Assembly: GCA_016288705.1 (NCBI GenBank)
Contig: JAEELB010000167.1
Coordinates: forward strand, 1-34,976
Source of the DNA: Lachnospiraceae bacterium
Lineage (GTDB): Bacteria; Bacillota; Clostridia; Lachnospirales; Lachnospiraceae
Reading direction: 5' to 3'
DNA length: 34,976 nucleotides
Part shown: in pieces, positions 23,631 to 31,677 of the stretch
How positions within the stretch are numbered: position 1 is the first letter of the stretch
Layout: each line of letters begins with the position of its first letter
Position numbers and translations under genes: made by a program
The notes under the pieces: model-generated
Seen by the model: the letters and a program-made list of their open reading frames with translations, nothing else
The model's database searches: none
Told to the model about the DNA's origin: nothing

Positions 23631-25691
23631 ATGAAAAATGTGAGAAACAGGCGTATGAATGTGAGAAGGAGCATCCTGGTCTCATTCTATCTCGGTGTCA
23701 TACTGTTGGCCCTTGATGTGATAATGTGGTTCACGGACCGCACCAGCGCACTCCTCCTTCTGTGTTTCGTAGTCTTTTATTTTGTGGTGATCGCCTTTCT
23801 GGCGGCCGGTGAGAGCCGGCACATCACGAATGACCTCGTCAGCTTCGCTACTGCTTACGGGCAGATCCAGAGAACGATCCTGAGAGATCTGGATGTGCCT
23901 TATGCCCTGCTGGACACGGCGGGAAGGGTAGTGTGGACCGATGCTGCTTTTGACGCCCTTACGGGGAATCCCCACGGAACCTATCGCAAATCCGTGACAA
24001 ATCTGTTCCCCGGAGTGACCGTATCCAAGTTTCCCCGACTGGAGGATGGCGAAAAGGACGCGGAACTCCACATCAGCCAGAACGAGAAGGATTTTCTGGT
24101 CCGCCTCAGAGCCCTGTCCATAGGCAATCTTCACGGTGAGACCGACATTATCGAGTCCTCCGGCCTCGGGGACACTCTCATCGCCATGTTTCTGTATGAC
24201 GAGACAGCTATCAACCTCGCTCTCAACGAACTCGACGCCCAGAGCGTCTGTGTGGGACTCCTGTATCTGGACAATTACGATGAAGCCCTGGAGTCCGTGG
24301 AGGAGGTGCGCCGCGCTCTTCTGATGGCTCTCACCGACAGAAAGATAAACAAATACTTTTCGTCCTCCGACGCCATCTGCCGCAGTATAGAAAAGGACAA
24401 GTATCTGTTAGTGATGAGGAAAGAAACGGTGATAGAACTGGAGAGTCAGCGTTTCGGGATCCTTGACGACGTGAAGACCGTGAACATCGGTAATGAGACC
24501 GCCATAACCATAAGCATCGGCATCGGGATGAACGGTCTTTCCTACTCCCAGAATTACGAGTTTGCCAGACGCGCCATTGAAGTGGCCCTGGGAAGGGGAG
24601 GAGACCAGGCTGTGGTAAGGACTCCGGACGGAACCTCCTACTATGGCGGAAAGACCCAGCAGATAGAGAGGAATACCCGCGTCAAGGCCCGTGTCAAGGC
24701 CCATGCTCTCACGGAGATAATCACATCCCGGGACAAGGTCTTTGTCATGGGACACAAGATGCCGGATGTCGATTCCTTCGGCGCCGCGGTGGGCGTGTGC
24801 GCCATAGCCCGGTCCCTTGGGAAGGAGGCCTACATCGTCGTCTCAGAGCTCACCCAGGCGGTGCGCGGCATGGTGGAAAGCTATACGGAAAATGAATACT
24901 ACGAAGGAGATAAGATAATAACCGGCCAGAAGGCCATAGACATGGTCACCGTGAATTCCGCCGTGGTCGTGGTGGATGTGAATAAACCCAGCCGTACCGA
25001 TTGTCCCGAACTTCTCCACAAGAGCGCATGCATCGTGGTGCTCGATCACCACAGACAGGGCACGGAGGTGATAGAGGACGCCACTCTGTCGTATGTTGAG
25101 CCCTACGCTTCTTCGGCCTGTGAAATGATCACTGAGGTCCTGCAGTACGTGGACGGAGTAAAGATAAACAGCCGGGAGGCGGACTGCCTGTATTCCGGCA
25201 TTGTCCTGGATACGGACAATTTCACCTCAAAGACCGGAGTGAGGACCTTTGAGGCCGCGGCATACCTGAAGAGGTGCGGAGCGGATATGATCCGCGTAAG
25301 GAAGATGTTCAGGGATGATCCCGAGGAATACAGGGTGAAGGCTGATACCGTCGCCCAGGCGGAGATCTACAGGAAATACTATGCCATCTCCGTCTGTTCG
25401 GGAGAGAGCATTCTGGATCCCACAATAATAGCTGCCCAGGCCGCAAACGAACTGCTTGATATAAAGGGCGTGAGGGCGAGTTTCATCCTCACGAGATATT
25501 CCGGAAAGGTATATGTTTCCGCCCGTTCCATTGACGAGACTAATGTGCAGGTGATCATGGAGAAGGTTGGCGGCGGCGGTCATATAAACGCTGCCGGAGC
25601 CCAGTTTGAAAATATATCCGTTGAGGAGGCGGAAGGGCTCATAAGGCGTACGATAGATGAAATGATCGACAGCGGGGAACTTTCACAGTAA
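23631..25691 (+). CDS. gdpP: Cyclic-di-AMP phosphodiesterase GdpP (DHH family)
   Basis: A 686-residue membrane-bound enzyme that hydrolyses the second messenger c-di-AMP, controlling potassium, osmotic balance and wall stress. Two N-terminal helices (about residues 13-58) are followed by a PAS-like domain (60-170). A degenerate GGDEF domain comes next (about 190-325), with SSDAICRSIEKDKYLLVM where GGDEF would be. The DHH/DHHA1 phosphodiesterase completes it: VFVMGHKMPDVDSFGAAV, VVVVDVNKPSRT, VVLDHHRQG, SGIVLDTDNF and GGGGHINAAGAQF. All metal-binding motifs are intact. Neighbours rplI and dnaB are the standard Firmicute context. ATG 23631 lies just after a -10 box with no ribosome site; ATG 23655 is a possible alternative. 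Confidence 0.95.
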   Translation: MKNVRNRRMNVRRSILVSFYLGVILLALDVIMWFTDRTSALLLLCFVVFYFVVIAFLAAGESRHITNDLVSFATAYGQIQRTILRDLDVPYALLDTAGRVVWTDAAFDALTGNPHGTYRKSVTNLFPGVTVSKFPRLEDGEKDAELHISQNEKDFLVRLRALSIGNLHGETDIIESSGLGDTLIAMFLYDETAINLALNELDAQSVCVGLLYLDNYDEALESVEEVRRALLMALTDRKINKYFSSSDAICRSIEKDKYLLVMRKETVIELESQRFGILDDVKTVNIGNETAITISIGIGMNGLSYSQNYEFARRAIEVALGRGGDQAVVRTPDGTSYYGGKTQQIERNTRVKARVKAHALTEIITSRDKVFVMGHKMPDVDSFGAAVGVCAIARSLGKEAYIVVSELTQAVRGMVESYTENEYYEGDKIITGQKAIDMVTVNSAVVVVDVNKPSRTDCPELLHKSACIVVLDHHRQGTEVIEDATLSYVEPYASSACEMITEVLQYVDGVKINSREADCLYSGIVLDTDNFTSKTGVRTFEAAAYLKRCGADMIRVRKMFRDDPEEYRVKADTVAQAEIYRKYYAISVCSGESILDPTIIAAQAANELLDIKGVRASFILTRYSGKVYVSARSIDETNVQVIMEKVGGGGHINAAGAQFENISVEEAEGLIRRTIDEMIDSGELSQ

Positions 25692-25751
25692 CAGAACATC
25701 TCTGCTGACAATGAAAGATTTTGGGGAGCAACCCTGAGGAGGAGAAAGCAA

Positions 25752-26201
25752 ATGAAAGTCATAATGCTCGAAGATGTGAAGAAGCTCGGAAAAAAAGGCG
25801 ACATAGTAGAGATCAGCGACGGATACGCCCGCAACTATGTGCTGCCAAAAAAACTCGGAGTGGAGGCCACAAGAGGGAACCTGACCGAACTTAAGAACCG
25901 CAAGGCAAAGCAGGAAAAGGAAGAGGCTGAAGCTGCCGCTGCCGCAAGGGAACTGGCAGAGAGACTGCAGAATTCAAGCGTGACGGTGAAGATCAAGGCC
26001 GGCAAGGACGGAAAGGCCTTCGGGGCCGTGCCTGCCGAAAAGATCGCGGAAGCCGTCAAGAACCAGCTTGGGATAGAGGTGGACAAGAGGAAGATACAGA
26101 TGGATGAGCCCCTGAAGACTCTCGGCGATTATGACGTGAGCATAAAGCTTCACGCCAATATTTCCGGCGTTCTCAAGGTCTATGTCGAGGATGACCGCTG
26201 A
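25752..26201 (+). CDS. rplI: 50S ribosomal protein L9
   Basis: A 149-residue two-domain ribosomal protein. The N-terminal MKVIMLEDVKKLGKKGDIVE and DGYARNYVLPKKLGVEAT are the family signature; a charged central helix joins to the C-terminal domain. A GAGGAGGAG site precedes ATG 25752. The TGA overlaps the ATG of dnaB by one base, coupling their translation. Confidence 0.98.
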   Translation: MKVIMLEDVKKLGKKGDIVEISDGYARNYVLPKKLGVEATRGNLTELKNRKAKQEKEEAEAAAAARELAERLQNSSVTVKIKAGKDGKAFGAVPAEKIAEAVKNQLGIEVDKRKIQMDEPLKTLGDYDVSIKLHANISGVLKVYVEDDR

Positions 26202-27574
26202 TGCCCGATCTGAACGAAGAAAATGTCATAAGGAGAGTGGCGCCTCATGATAACGAGGCGGAAGAGTCTGTGCTCGGATCCCTGCTGGTGAATCAGGAGA
26301 TGGTCGCCCAGGCCGCCGAGTACATCACGGGGGAGGATTTTTACAACAGATATTACGGGATGATATTCGACGCCATTGTGGAAATGGACCGCAAAGGCTC
26401 GGCTGTTGACCCGGTCACGCTTCAGTCCAGGCTGAGGGAGATGAACGTCCCACAGGAGGTCTCAAGCCTTGAGTTCATCAAGCATATCATGACTCTGACT
26501 CCCTACAGCGGAAATGTGGTCCATTATTCCAGGATCATCTCCAGAAAATCGGTCCTCAGAAAGCTGATACGTGCTGCTGAGGAGATCGAAAACGACGGAT
26601 ATTCCGACAACGGTGATGTGGAAAAGGTCCTTGAGAGTGCCGAGAACAGGATATTTGACATCCTGAAGAAAAATGACACGGGTGAATTCGTTCCCATCGA
26701 TAAGATCACCAATGATGTGCTGGACAAGATAGACGAGGCGTTGAAGCATCCGGGGTCTCTTTCCGGCCTTTCCACGGGCTTTACCGAACTGGATGATAAG
26801 ACCACCGGACTGCAGAAATCCGACCTGATCATCATCGCCGCAAGACCTTCCATGGGAAAGACCGCCTTTGCCCTCAACATCGCCCAGAATGTGGCTGTCA
26901 AGCAGAATAAGGCCGTGGCCATATTCTCCCTGGAAATGAGCAAGGAGCAGCTTGTGGAGAGGCTTATCTCCATGGAGTCCCTTGTAAAATCCGACAGGAT
27001 CAGGAAGGGCTTCCTGAAAGACGAGGAAATGTATGAGATAGGGAGAGCGGCGTCAGTCATAGCGCAGTCAAAACTCATTCTGGATGATACCACTGAACTC
27101 ACCCCCTCCGTGCTGAGATCCAAATGCCGTAAATTTAAGCTGGATCATGACATCCAGCTTGTGGTCATAGATTACCTTCAGATGATGTCGGGGGCCGACA
27201 GCGGAAAATCGGTGAACAAACAGCAGCAGATATCCGATATCTCCAGGGCTCTCAAGCAGATCGCCCGTGAACTGCAGGTTCCGGTCATTGCCCTGTCACA
27301 GCTCTCCAGAAACACGGAGTCCTCCGGCAGAAAGGACGCAAAGCCCAAGCTTTCGGACATCAGGGAGTCGGGAGCCATAGAACAGGACGCAGACGTGGTC
27401 ATGTTCATTTACAGGGACGATTATTACACCAAAGAGGAATCAAAAAAGCCGGGTATCGCGGAGATCATCATAGCAAAGCAGAGAAGGGGCCCCACGGATA
27501 CCGTGGAACTCAGGTGGCTGAAGGAATACACAAAATTCGCAAATCTGGACAAAAAATACTCCCCGGAGGAATGA
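26201..27574 (+). CDS. dnaB: Replicative DNA helicase DnaB
   Basis: A 457-residue hexameric helicase that unwinds DNA at the replication fork. The N-terminal domain (VAPHDNEAEESVLGSLLVN) binds primase, and the RecA-like domain has Walker A ARPSMGKTAFALN and Walker B VVIDYLQMM. The arginine-finger region is GAIEQDADVVMFIYRDDYY. It starts at ATG 26201, overlapping rplI, and ends inside the loop of its own terminator. The DnaI-like loader encoded at 32737 would act on it. Confidence 0.98.
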   Translation: MPDLNEENVIRRVAPHDNEAEESVLGSLLVNQEMVAQAAEYITGEDFYNRYYGMIFDAIVEMDRKGSAVDPVTLQSRLREMNVPQEVSSLEFIKHIMTLTPYSGNVVHYSRIISRKSVLRKLIRAAEEIENDGYSDNGDVEKVLESAENRIFDILKKNDTGEFVPIDKITNDVLDKIDEALKHPGSLSGLSTGFTELDDKTTGLQKSDLIIIAARPSMGKTAFALNIAQNVAVKQNKAVAIFSLEMSKEQLVERLISMESLVKSDRIRKGFLKDEEMYEIGRAASVIAQSKLILDDTTELTPSVLRSKCRKFKLDHDIQLVVIDYLQMMSGADSGKSVNKQQQISDISRALKQIARELQVPVIALSQLSRNTESSGRKDAKPKLSDIRESGAIEQDADVVMFIYRDDYYTKEESKKPGIAEIIIAKQRRGPTDTVELRWLKEYTKFANLDKKYSPEE

Positions 27575-27590
27575 CCTTCCGGGGAGTTTT
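27551..27590. terminator. Bidirectional terminator between dnaB and the ferredoxin gene
   Basis: ACTCCCCGGA (27558-27567) pairs with TCCGGGGAGT (27578-27587) around a 10-base loop that contains the dnaB stop codon. On the plus strand TTTT follows; on the minus strand a longer T run follows (the A tract 27551-27556). It can end both convergent transcripts. Confidence 0.9.
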
Positions 27591-27609
27591 ACTTGACCGA
27601 TCCTGAACC

Positions 27610-27786
27610 TCAGCCCTCGGAAATAGCAGAAACAGGGCAGTTCGCCGCGCAGGTCCCGCAGTCGATGCAGGTGTCCGCACTGATCTCATACTTGCCGTCA
27701 TCGGTGTTGCTGATGGCAGAAACAGGGCATCCTCCGGCGCAGGTTCCGCAGCCGATGCATTCGTCTTTGTTTATCACGTAAGCCAT
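27610..27786 (-). CDS. 2[4Fe-4S] bacterial-type ferredoxin
   Basis: A 58-residue clostridial-type ferredoxin. It has two cluster-binding motifs: CIGCGTCAGGCP (C10, C13, C16, C20) and CIDCGTCAANCP (C40, C43, C46, C50). It carries electrons for low-potential reactions in anaerobes. AGGAGG lies 8 bases before ATG 27786. The gene is monocistronic, convergent with dnaB, with which it shares a terminator. Length and motif spacing are normal. Confidence 0.97.
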   Translation of the reverse strand: MAYVINKDECIGCGTCAGGCPVSAISNTDDGKYEISADTCIDCGTCAANCPVSAISEG

Positions 27787-27834
27787 AACATAATCCTCCT
27801 GTAAAATTCTTCCGAAATAACCTTACCCATACAA

Positions 27835-27862
27835 ATTACAACGGAGACCTGCGGTTAATCAA
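27835..27862 (-). promoter_or_regulatory. Candidate ferredoxin promoter
   Basis: On the minus strand TTGATT (27857-27862) and TGTAAT (27835-27840) are 16 bases apart, about 50 bases before the ferredoxin ATG. Confidence 0.45.
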
Positions 27863-27996
27863 GACTAACATTTTTCCGCCTTTCCCGGCATATCCTGCTG
27901 GCATCCCGGTGATAAGCGCCTCCGGGTCCGTGATGAAGGCCGCCGGACCCGTAAACGGCAGGGGTATTGCCGGATTCACACCGGGTTGCAGACCTG

Positions 27997-28005
27997 TGTT
28001 ACAAT
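27997..28005 (+). promoter_or_regulatory. Extended -10 box of the second DUF2142 gene (leaderless candidate)
   Basis: TGT-TACAAT (27997-28005) lies 7 bases before ATG 28013. A -35-like TTCACA (27975-27980) is 19 bases upstream. There is no Shine-Dalgarno site, so transcription probably starts at or next to the ATG. Confidence 0.5.
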
Positions 28006-28012
28006 ATCCTCC

Positions 28013-29977
28013 ATGAGAGACAGGATCATCAAGTACATACTTCCCGGACTGGCGGCGTTCCTCTCCCTGGTCTTTTGCGTTCTGTGGGCTCATGACCACA
28101 GCTCCGGCCTGGAGAGGGCCTTCTTTTATCCGGATATATCTTCCGAAGAGTATGAGGGGGCCGGTGATGATGAGGAAGTGTCCGTGGATCTGGATGGAGA
28201 ATACTCCAGCCCACTATCCTATGAGGGAAAAAGACTCAGGAACCTGGGGATCAGGCTGGCCTCACAGGGAGATGCAGAGGGAACGGTAACCGTCAGTCTG
28301 AAGGACAGCGCCGGAAACGTCCTTTCCGGAAGCCTGCCGGTTTCGGAGATAAACGGATCCGGATATACGGTCTTTGAAATGAATGGCGCCCTTACGCCGG
28401 GGAACGTCCTCTTCAGCGTGGACACCGATGCATCCGGGGTTCAGGTTTATAACCGTGTGATCTACGGGGAAAAGGATGTCCTTTATGACGGCCCTCAGCT
28501 GAAGCTCACGGAATCTTCATTTCCGGAGAAGCTGCTGATCCTGCTGATCCTGCTGGTCTTTATTGCCTGCGTGGCAGTTTATCTCCCGGCCACAAGGATA
28601 TCTCCCTCCTGGGAAAAGATATTCGTTCTGCAGTATCTTCTGATGGGGATCCTCTTCATGTCGGTCTTTGCCCCTCTTGCCGAGCCGGACTCCGGAAATC
28701 ATTTCAAGAGGGTGCTGTCCGTAACCCAGGGACATCCGATAGGCCTGCCCTCCGAAGACGGTCAGATCGGCGACGACATCTCCTGGCCGGAGGATTGGGA
28801 GACCGACGATAATGTGAACCTGACCCTGTATGACGCGGTCCTTTCCATGGATTTCCATATGAACGGGAATCCCGCAAGAAGGCTGAATTTCACAAATATT
28901 GCCCTTTACTCGCCGTTTTCATACACGGCTCCCGTGGCAGGAGCTTTTATCGCAAGACTGTTTACCGACCGTCTGATGGTGATACTCCTGGCTTCGAGAC
29001 TCGCAAATTATCTGCTGACGGGGCTGCTGCTCTTTTTTGCCGTGAGGATCGCCCCCTTCGGAAAGAGGTATATCCTGTGGATCACGGCCCTCCCGCTTTT
29101 TATGCAGCAGGCCGTCGGAGTGGCCCCGGATTCCATGCTCACGGCCCTGTCGATCCTGCTTCTTTCCATCGCCCTCAGACAAAGGTACCGATCGGACAGG
29201 GTGGAAAGAGGGGAACTGGCTTCGCTCTATGTCCTGACTTTCCTTTTGAGCCAGTACAAGATCGTTTATCTGTTGTTTGCGCTCTTCGTGTTCCTTATCC
29301 CCCCGAAAAACTTCGGGAGCAAAGGGCGGTACGCCTTCCATGTGGCCGTGATGGGATCCTTTACGGCGGCTTCCGCCCTGGTCTGGCTTAAGATATCTTC
29401 CGGAATGCTGTCAACGGGGTACGCTCTGGCCGACTCCCAGACGGAAAAAATGTTCACCAGACCACTGGAGTACCTGCTGGCCATATTCAGAACTTACGGT
29501 GAAGAAGGGTTTTCCTACGTTGCCCAGCTTCTCGGACGCAATCTGGGCTCCTTTGCCTTTACGACCAATCCCACGGTGCTGCTGCTCTTATTTACGCTGC
29601 TCCTTTATGGCGTGATGTCAGTGAGAAAAAAATCCGTCAGAGTGGATGGATTTACCGTGATACTGCTTTCCGCTGTCATGATCTTTACTGCATTCCTGAT
29701 CACCACCGCCGAGTACATTCAGTGGAATGACGGGATAAACCTGATAAAAGGGATACAGGGTCGTTATTTCCTGCCTTTCCTGTTCCCTGTTTTCATCCTG
29801 CTTTGCGGGGATGACACCCCTGTCCCGGCCGGTTCCACCGGTCACTGCGCGGAGGACCGAGGGATCGTCTCCGGACCGTCATTTTCCGACAGGCCGGTCC
29901 TGTATCCCCACTGGCTTCTTCTGCTGTGCTTTGTCCCCCAGATACTGCTCTTCTATATGTACGGCTCTCTGCGCTGA
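28013..29977 (+). CDS. DUF2142-like polytopic membrane protein, second copy
   Basis: A 654-residue protein with the same layout as the minus-strand protein at 11445-13367. It has an N-terminal membrane segment (YILPGLAAFLSLVFCVLW), an extracytoplasmic beta-rich domain (about residues 35-170) and about ten helices. The motif LAEPDSGNHFKRVLSVTQG stands where the other protein has NTPDECPHFLRAF; the Asp, His and Arg positions are kept. The reaction is unknown; a role in surface polysaccharide or lipid-linked sugar transfer is plausible from the GT-C-like fold only. Start at ATG 28013 (MRDRIIKYIL), just after a -10 box; an upstream TTG 27986 lies inside the promoter. Confidence 0.85.
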   Translation: MRDRIIKYILPGLAAFLSLVFCVLWAHDHSSGLERAFFYPDISSEEYEGAGDDEEVSVDLDGEYSSPLSYEGKRLRNLGIRLASQGDAEGTVTVSLKDSAGNVLSGSLPVSEINGSGYTVFEMNGALTPGNVLFSVDTDASGVQVYNRVIYGEKDVLYDGPQLKLTESSFPEKLLILLILLVFIACVAVYLPATRISPSWEKIFVLQYLLMGILFMSVFAPLAEPDSGNHFKRVLSVTQGHPIGLPSEDGQIGDDISWPEDWETDDNVNLTLYDAVLSMDFHMNGNPARRLNFTNIALYSPFSYTAPVAGAFIARLFTDRLMVILLASRLANYLLTGLLLFFAVRIAPFGKRYILWITALPLFMQQAVGVAPDSMLTALSILLLSIALRQRYRSDRVERGELASLYVLTFLLSQYKIVYLLFALFVFLIPPKNFGSKGRYAFHVAVMGSFTAASALVWLKISSGMLSTGYALADSQTEKMFTRPLEYLLAIFRTYGEEGFSYVAQLLGRNLGSFAFTTNPTVLLLLFTLLLYGVMSVRKKSVRVDGFTVILLSAVMIFTAFLITTAEYIQWNDGINLIKGIQGRYFLPFLFPVFILLCGDDTPVPAGSTGHCAEDRGIVSGPSFSDRPVLYPHWLLLLCFVPQILLFYMYGSLR

Positions 29978-30085
29978 CCCGGGCTCCCTGCGGTTCCGGA
30001 TCCAAGCGCTGCCCCGGTCCCTGCGGCCAGACTCACCACAATTTCCGTCTTCACCCGTGATCCGTTCCCAACAGGGTCACGGATA

Positions 30086-30094
30086 TGGTATAAT
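30086..30094 (+). promoter_or_regulatory. Extended -10 box of mecA (leaderless candidate)
   Basis: TGG-TATAAT (30086-30094) lies 9 bases before ATG 30104. A weak -35 TTCCCA (30065-30070) is 18 bases upstream. No Shine-Dalgarno site is present in the short gap. Confidence 0.55.
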
Positions 30095-30103
30095 CACCGG
30101 GTC

Positions 30104-30814
30104 ATGAACATCGAAAAGATATCTGATACGGAAATAAGGACCGTCCTGTCCGAGCGTGATCTGAAAAGCCGCGGGATCTCATGCGAGACTTTCGCATATG
30201 ATACCCGGGAAGCGCGCTCTCTTTTCTCTGAGATCGTATCTCAGGCTACGTTTCAGACGGGTTTTGATCCGGAGGATTACCCGCTGATCATAGAGGCCGT
30301 GCCCCTTGAAGACGGGGGGATGATGGTTGACGTGGTGAAGAGCGACGATCCGGAGGAACTTGACGCCAGGTTTTCCCACTTTTCTCCGGGCCTCAGGTCC
30401 GAAAACATGGGATCGGACAGTGACGGTGACGACACTTCGGATACCGAACCCTCATTTGTTGATATGCTCCGCGAGGCGGCGGGGATGCTCTTCAGAGGCC
30501 CTGAGAGCGGCTCTCAGCCCGGTCCTGAATCCGAATCCCACGTATACAGGATGAAAGGGCTCGGAGATTTGATAGAGGCGGCCGGGAGGATCCAAAACGG
30601 CACAAACGTCCCCAGCACCGTCTGGAAGGGAAAGGACGGTTCATATCTCCTCACTTTCGGAAAGGGCTCCCTCTCCGATGACGAACTTCTGATGATGGAT
30701 GCGGTCTGCGCGGAATACGGCACCAGACTTGATATGGATGGAGATCCCTCGGACAGGGGTTATGAAATATTCATAAAAGAATCCGCCATAGGCATCCTTT
30801 TGCTGGCTTCCTGA
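30104..30814 (+). CDS. mecA: MecA-family adaptor protein
   Basis: A 236-residue MecA-like adaptor. In Bacillus, MecA brings proteins to the ClpC unfoldase for degradation by ClpP and so controls competence and stress regulators. The N-terminal target-binding domain opens MNIEKISDTEIRTVLSERDL, close to the usual MecA start, followed by an acidic linker (about 105-150). The C-terminal ClpC-binding domain contains LGDLIEAAGRIQ and VWKGKDGSYLLTF and ends in YEIFIKESAIGILLLAS. Assignment is by overall layout and N-terminal pattern; the protein is divergent. The start sits 9 bases after a TATAAT box with no ribosome site. Confidence 0.82.
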   Translation: MNIEKISDTEIRTVLSERDLKSRGISCETFAYDTREARSLFSEIVSQATFQTGFDPEDYPLIIEAVPLEDGGMMVDVVKSDDPEELDARFSHFSPGLRSENMGSDSDGDDTSDTEPSFVDMLREAAGMLFRGPESGSQPGPESESHVYRMKGLGDLIEAAGRIQNGTNVPSTVWKGKDGSYLLTFGKGSLSDDELLMMDAVCAEYGTRLDMDGDPSDRGYEIFIKESAIGILLLAS

Positions 30815-30838
30815 AGGACTTTTCCCCTAAAATACGGG

Positions 30839-30857
30839 ATTTCACGATTTGTGAAAT
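30839..30857 (+). terminator. A/T-rich hairpin after mecA (weak terminator or operator)
   Basis: ATTTCAC (30839-30845) pairs with GTGAAAT (30851-30857) around GATTT. Only a short T run follows, so termination would be weak; the same element could be a protein-binding palindrome upstream of the next promoter. Confidence 0.3.
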
Positions 30858-30864
30858 TTGAACA

Positions 30865-30931
30865 TTGTGTGATCCGCCTTTCCGGAATAACATGATAATC
30901 GCTTCCTGAAGCGGGGATGCGGAAAGGAGGC
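30865..30931 (+). promoter_or_regulatory. Promoter and leader resembling those of rpsF
   Basis: TTGTGT (30865-30870) and TAACAT (30888-30893) are 17 bases apart. The following leader shares TGATAATC, a TGAAGCGGG hairpin arm and GAAAGGAGGC with the rpsF leader at 22431-22475, in the same order and nearly the same spacing. CGCTTC/GAAGCG (30900-30913) forms a small hairpin. Downstream is only a weak candidate reading frame. Confidence 0.45.
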
Positions 30932-30942
30932 GGAGCGAAAGG

Positions 30943-31194
30943 ATGAAGAAAAGGGCGCGGACCTCTTCCCGTGCTTTCATTTCTCCGGGAGATCCCGGGG
31001 AGTCTTTCAGGCAGTTTATTCGCCTGAAATCCTTGCGGTTTATGTTTAACCGGCATTATATGATGAAGAAAAATCGGATGAACAAAGGAACTGGTAACTG
31101 TTTTACAGCGTCCCCGCATAGGAAGACCCTGCATGAAGATCCCTTGGTGATGTGCAGCTTACAGCAGTCACTGCGGGATGCAGATCCTCTGTGA
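30943..31194 (+). CDS. Small basic hypothetical protein (doubtful)
   Basis: An 83-residue frame, rich in K and R (opening MKKRARTSSRAF), starts 12 bases after a strong AAAGGAGG (30923-30930). No family is recognised, and codon use and the Met-rich middle do not look like a conserved protein. The signals upstream are better than the protein itself. It may be a relic or a leader transcript with an incidental frame. Confidence 0.25.
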   Translation: MKKRARTSSRAFISPGDPGESFRQFIRLKSLRFMFNRHYMMKKNRMNKGTGNCFTASPHRKTLHEDPLVMCSLQQSLRDADPL

Positions 31195-31507
31195 AGGTAC
31201 AGATCAGAAAAGGATTTTCATCGGGGAAAGCGCTTTATCGGACCGCGGCGGTCATTATCTATATCACGGACTGACATTGTCTCACCGGAATACAGGAATC
31301 CCATAATCGTTCCGGGATCGGGCGCCGCGGCCCCTGAGAGCGCCCAATGTTAAGAACAACCGTAAGTTGACATTTATTCATTCGTGCAACTTGCACAAGA
31401 GAGTTATTTGTTGATAAAATACTGTTGCTGTCAGGCTGTAATCAATGATTCGCTGATGGATTCTACAAAACGCACAATTTAGACATTTGAAAGGAGTGGG
31501 GAAAACC
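31195..31507 (+). other. Non-coding stretch with promoter and palindrome
   Basis: No gene is supported here. It contains TTGACA (31367-31372) without a good -10 at 17 bases. Further on are a perfect 13-base palindrome GTGCAACTTGCAC (31384-31396) and TTGCAC (31391-31396), 18 bases before an extended -10 TGA-TAAAAT (31412-31420). The palindrome overlaps this -35, so the promoter could be regulated. Small inverted repeats around CCGGAAT/GTTCCGG occur near 31285-31317. Confidence 0.45.
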
Positions 31508-31564
31508 ATGGACCGTAAATGCTACATAACCGTTTCCGGGGTGTGGTTTTCAACAGAGACGTAA
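31508..31564 (+). CDS. Possible 18-codon leader peptide
   Basis: ATG 31508 follows AAAGGAG with good spacing and opens an 18-codon frame (MDRKCYITVSGVWFSTET) ending in TAA. It lies downstream of the promoter at 31391-31420 and 113 bases before the DnaD-domain gene. It could be a leader peptide or the start of a lost gene; no similarity is recognised with confidence. Confidence 0.25.
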   Translation: MDRKCYITVSGVWFSTET

Positions 31565-31619
31565 AGCGGGTGTGAATAAGGATTCGTTACTTTTACCACT
31601 TCCTTTCCCCCGCCTCCGG

Positions 31620-31628
31620 TGATATGAT
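31620..31628 (+). promoter_or_regulatory. Extended -10 box before the DnaD-domain gene
   Basis: TGA-TATGAT (31620-31628) lies 49 bases before ATG 31678. No clear -35 is seen; extended -10 promoters can work without one. Confidence 0.35.
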
Positions 31629-31677
31629 GCTCTAGGTCCCGATAAACAGCGTTAAGCAAAAGAGGACCGGTAAGATC

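Noticed and set aside
27593..27781. 62-codon plus-strand frame
   Set aside because: It mirrors the ferredoxin gene on the minus strand, which has both cluster motifs and an AGGAGG site.
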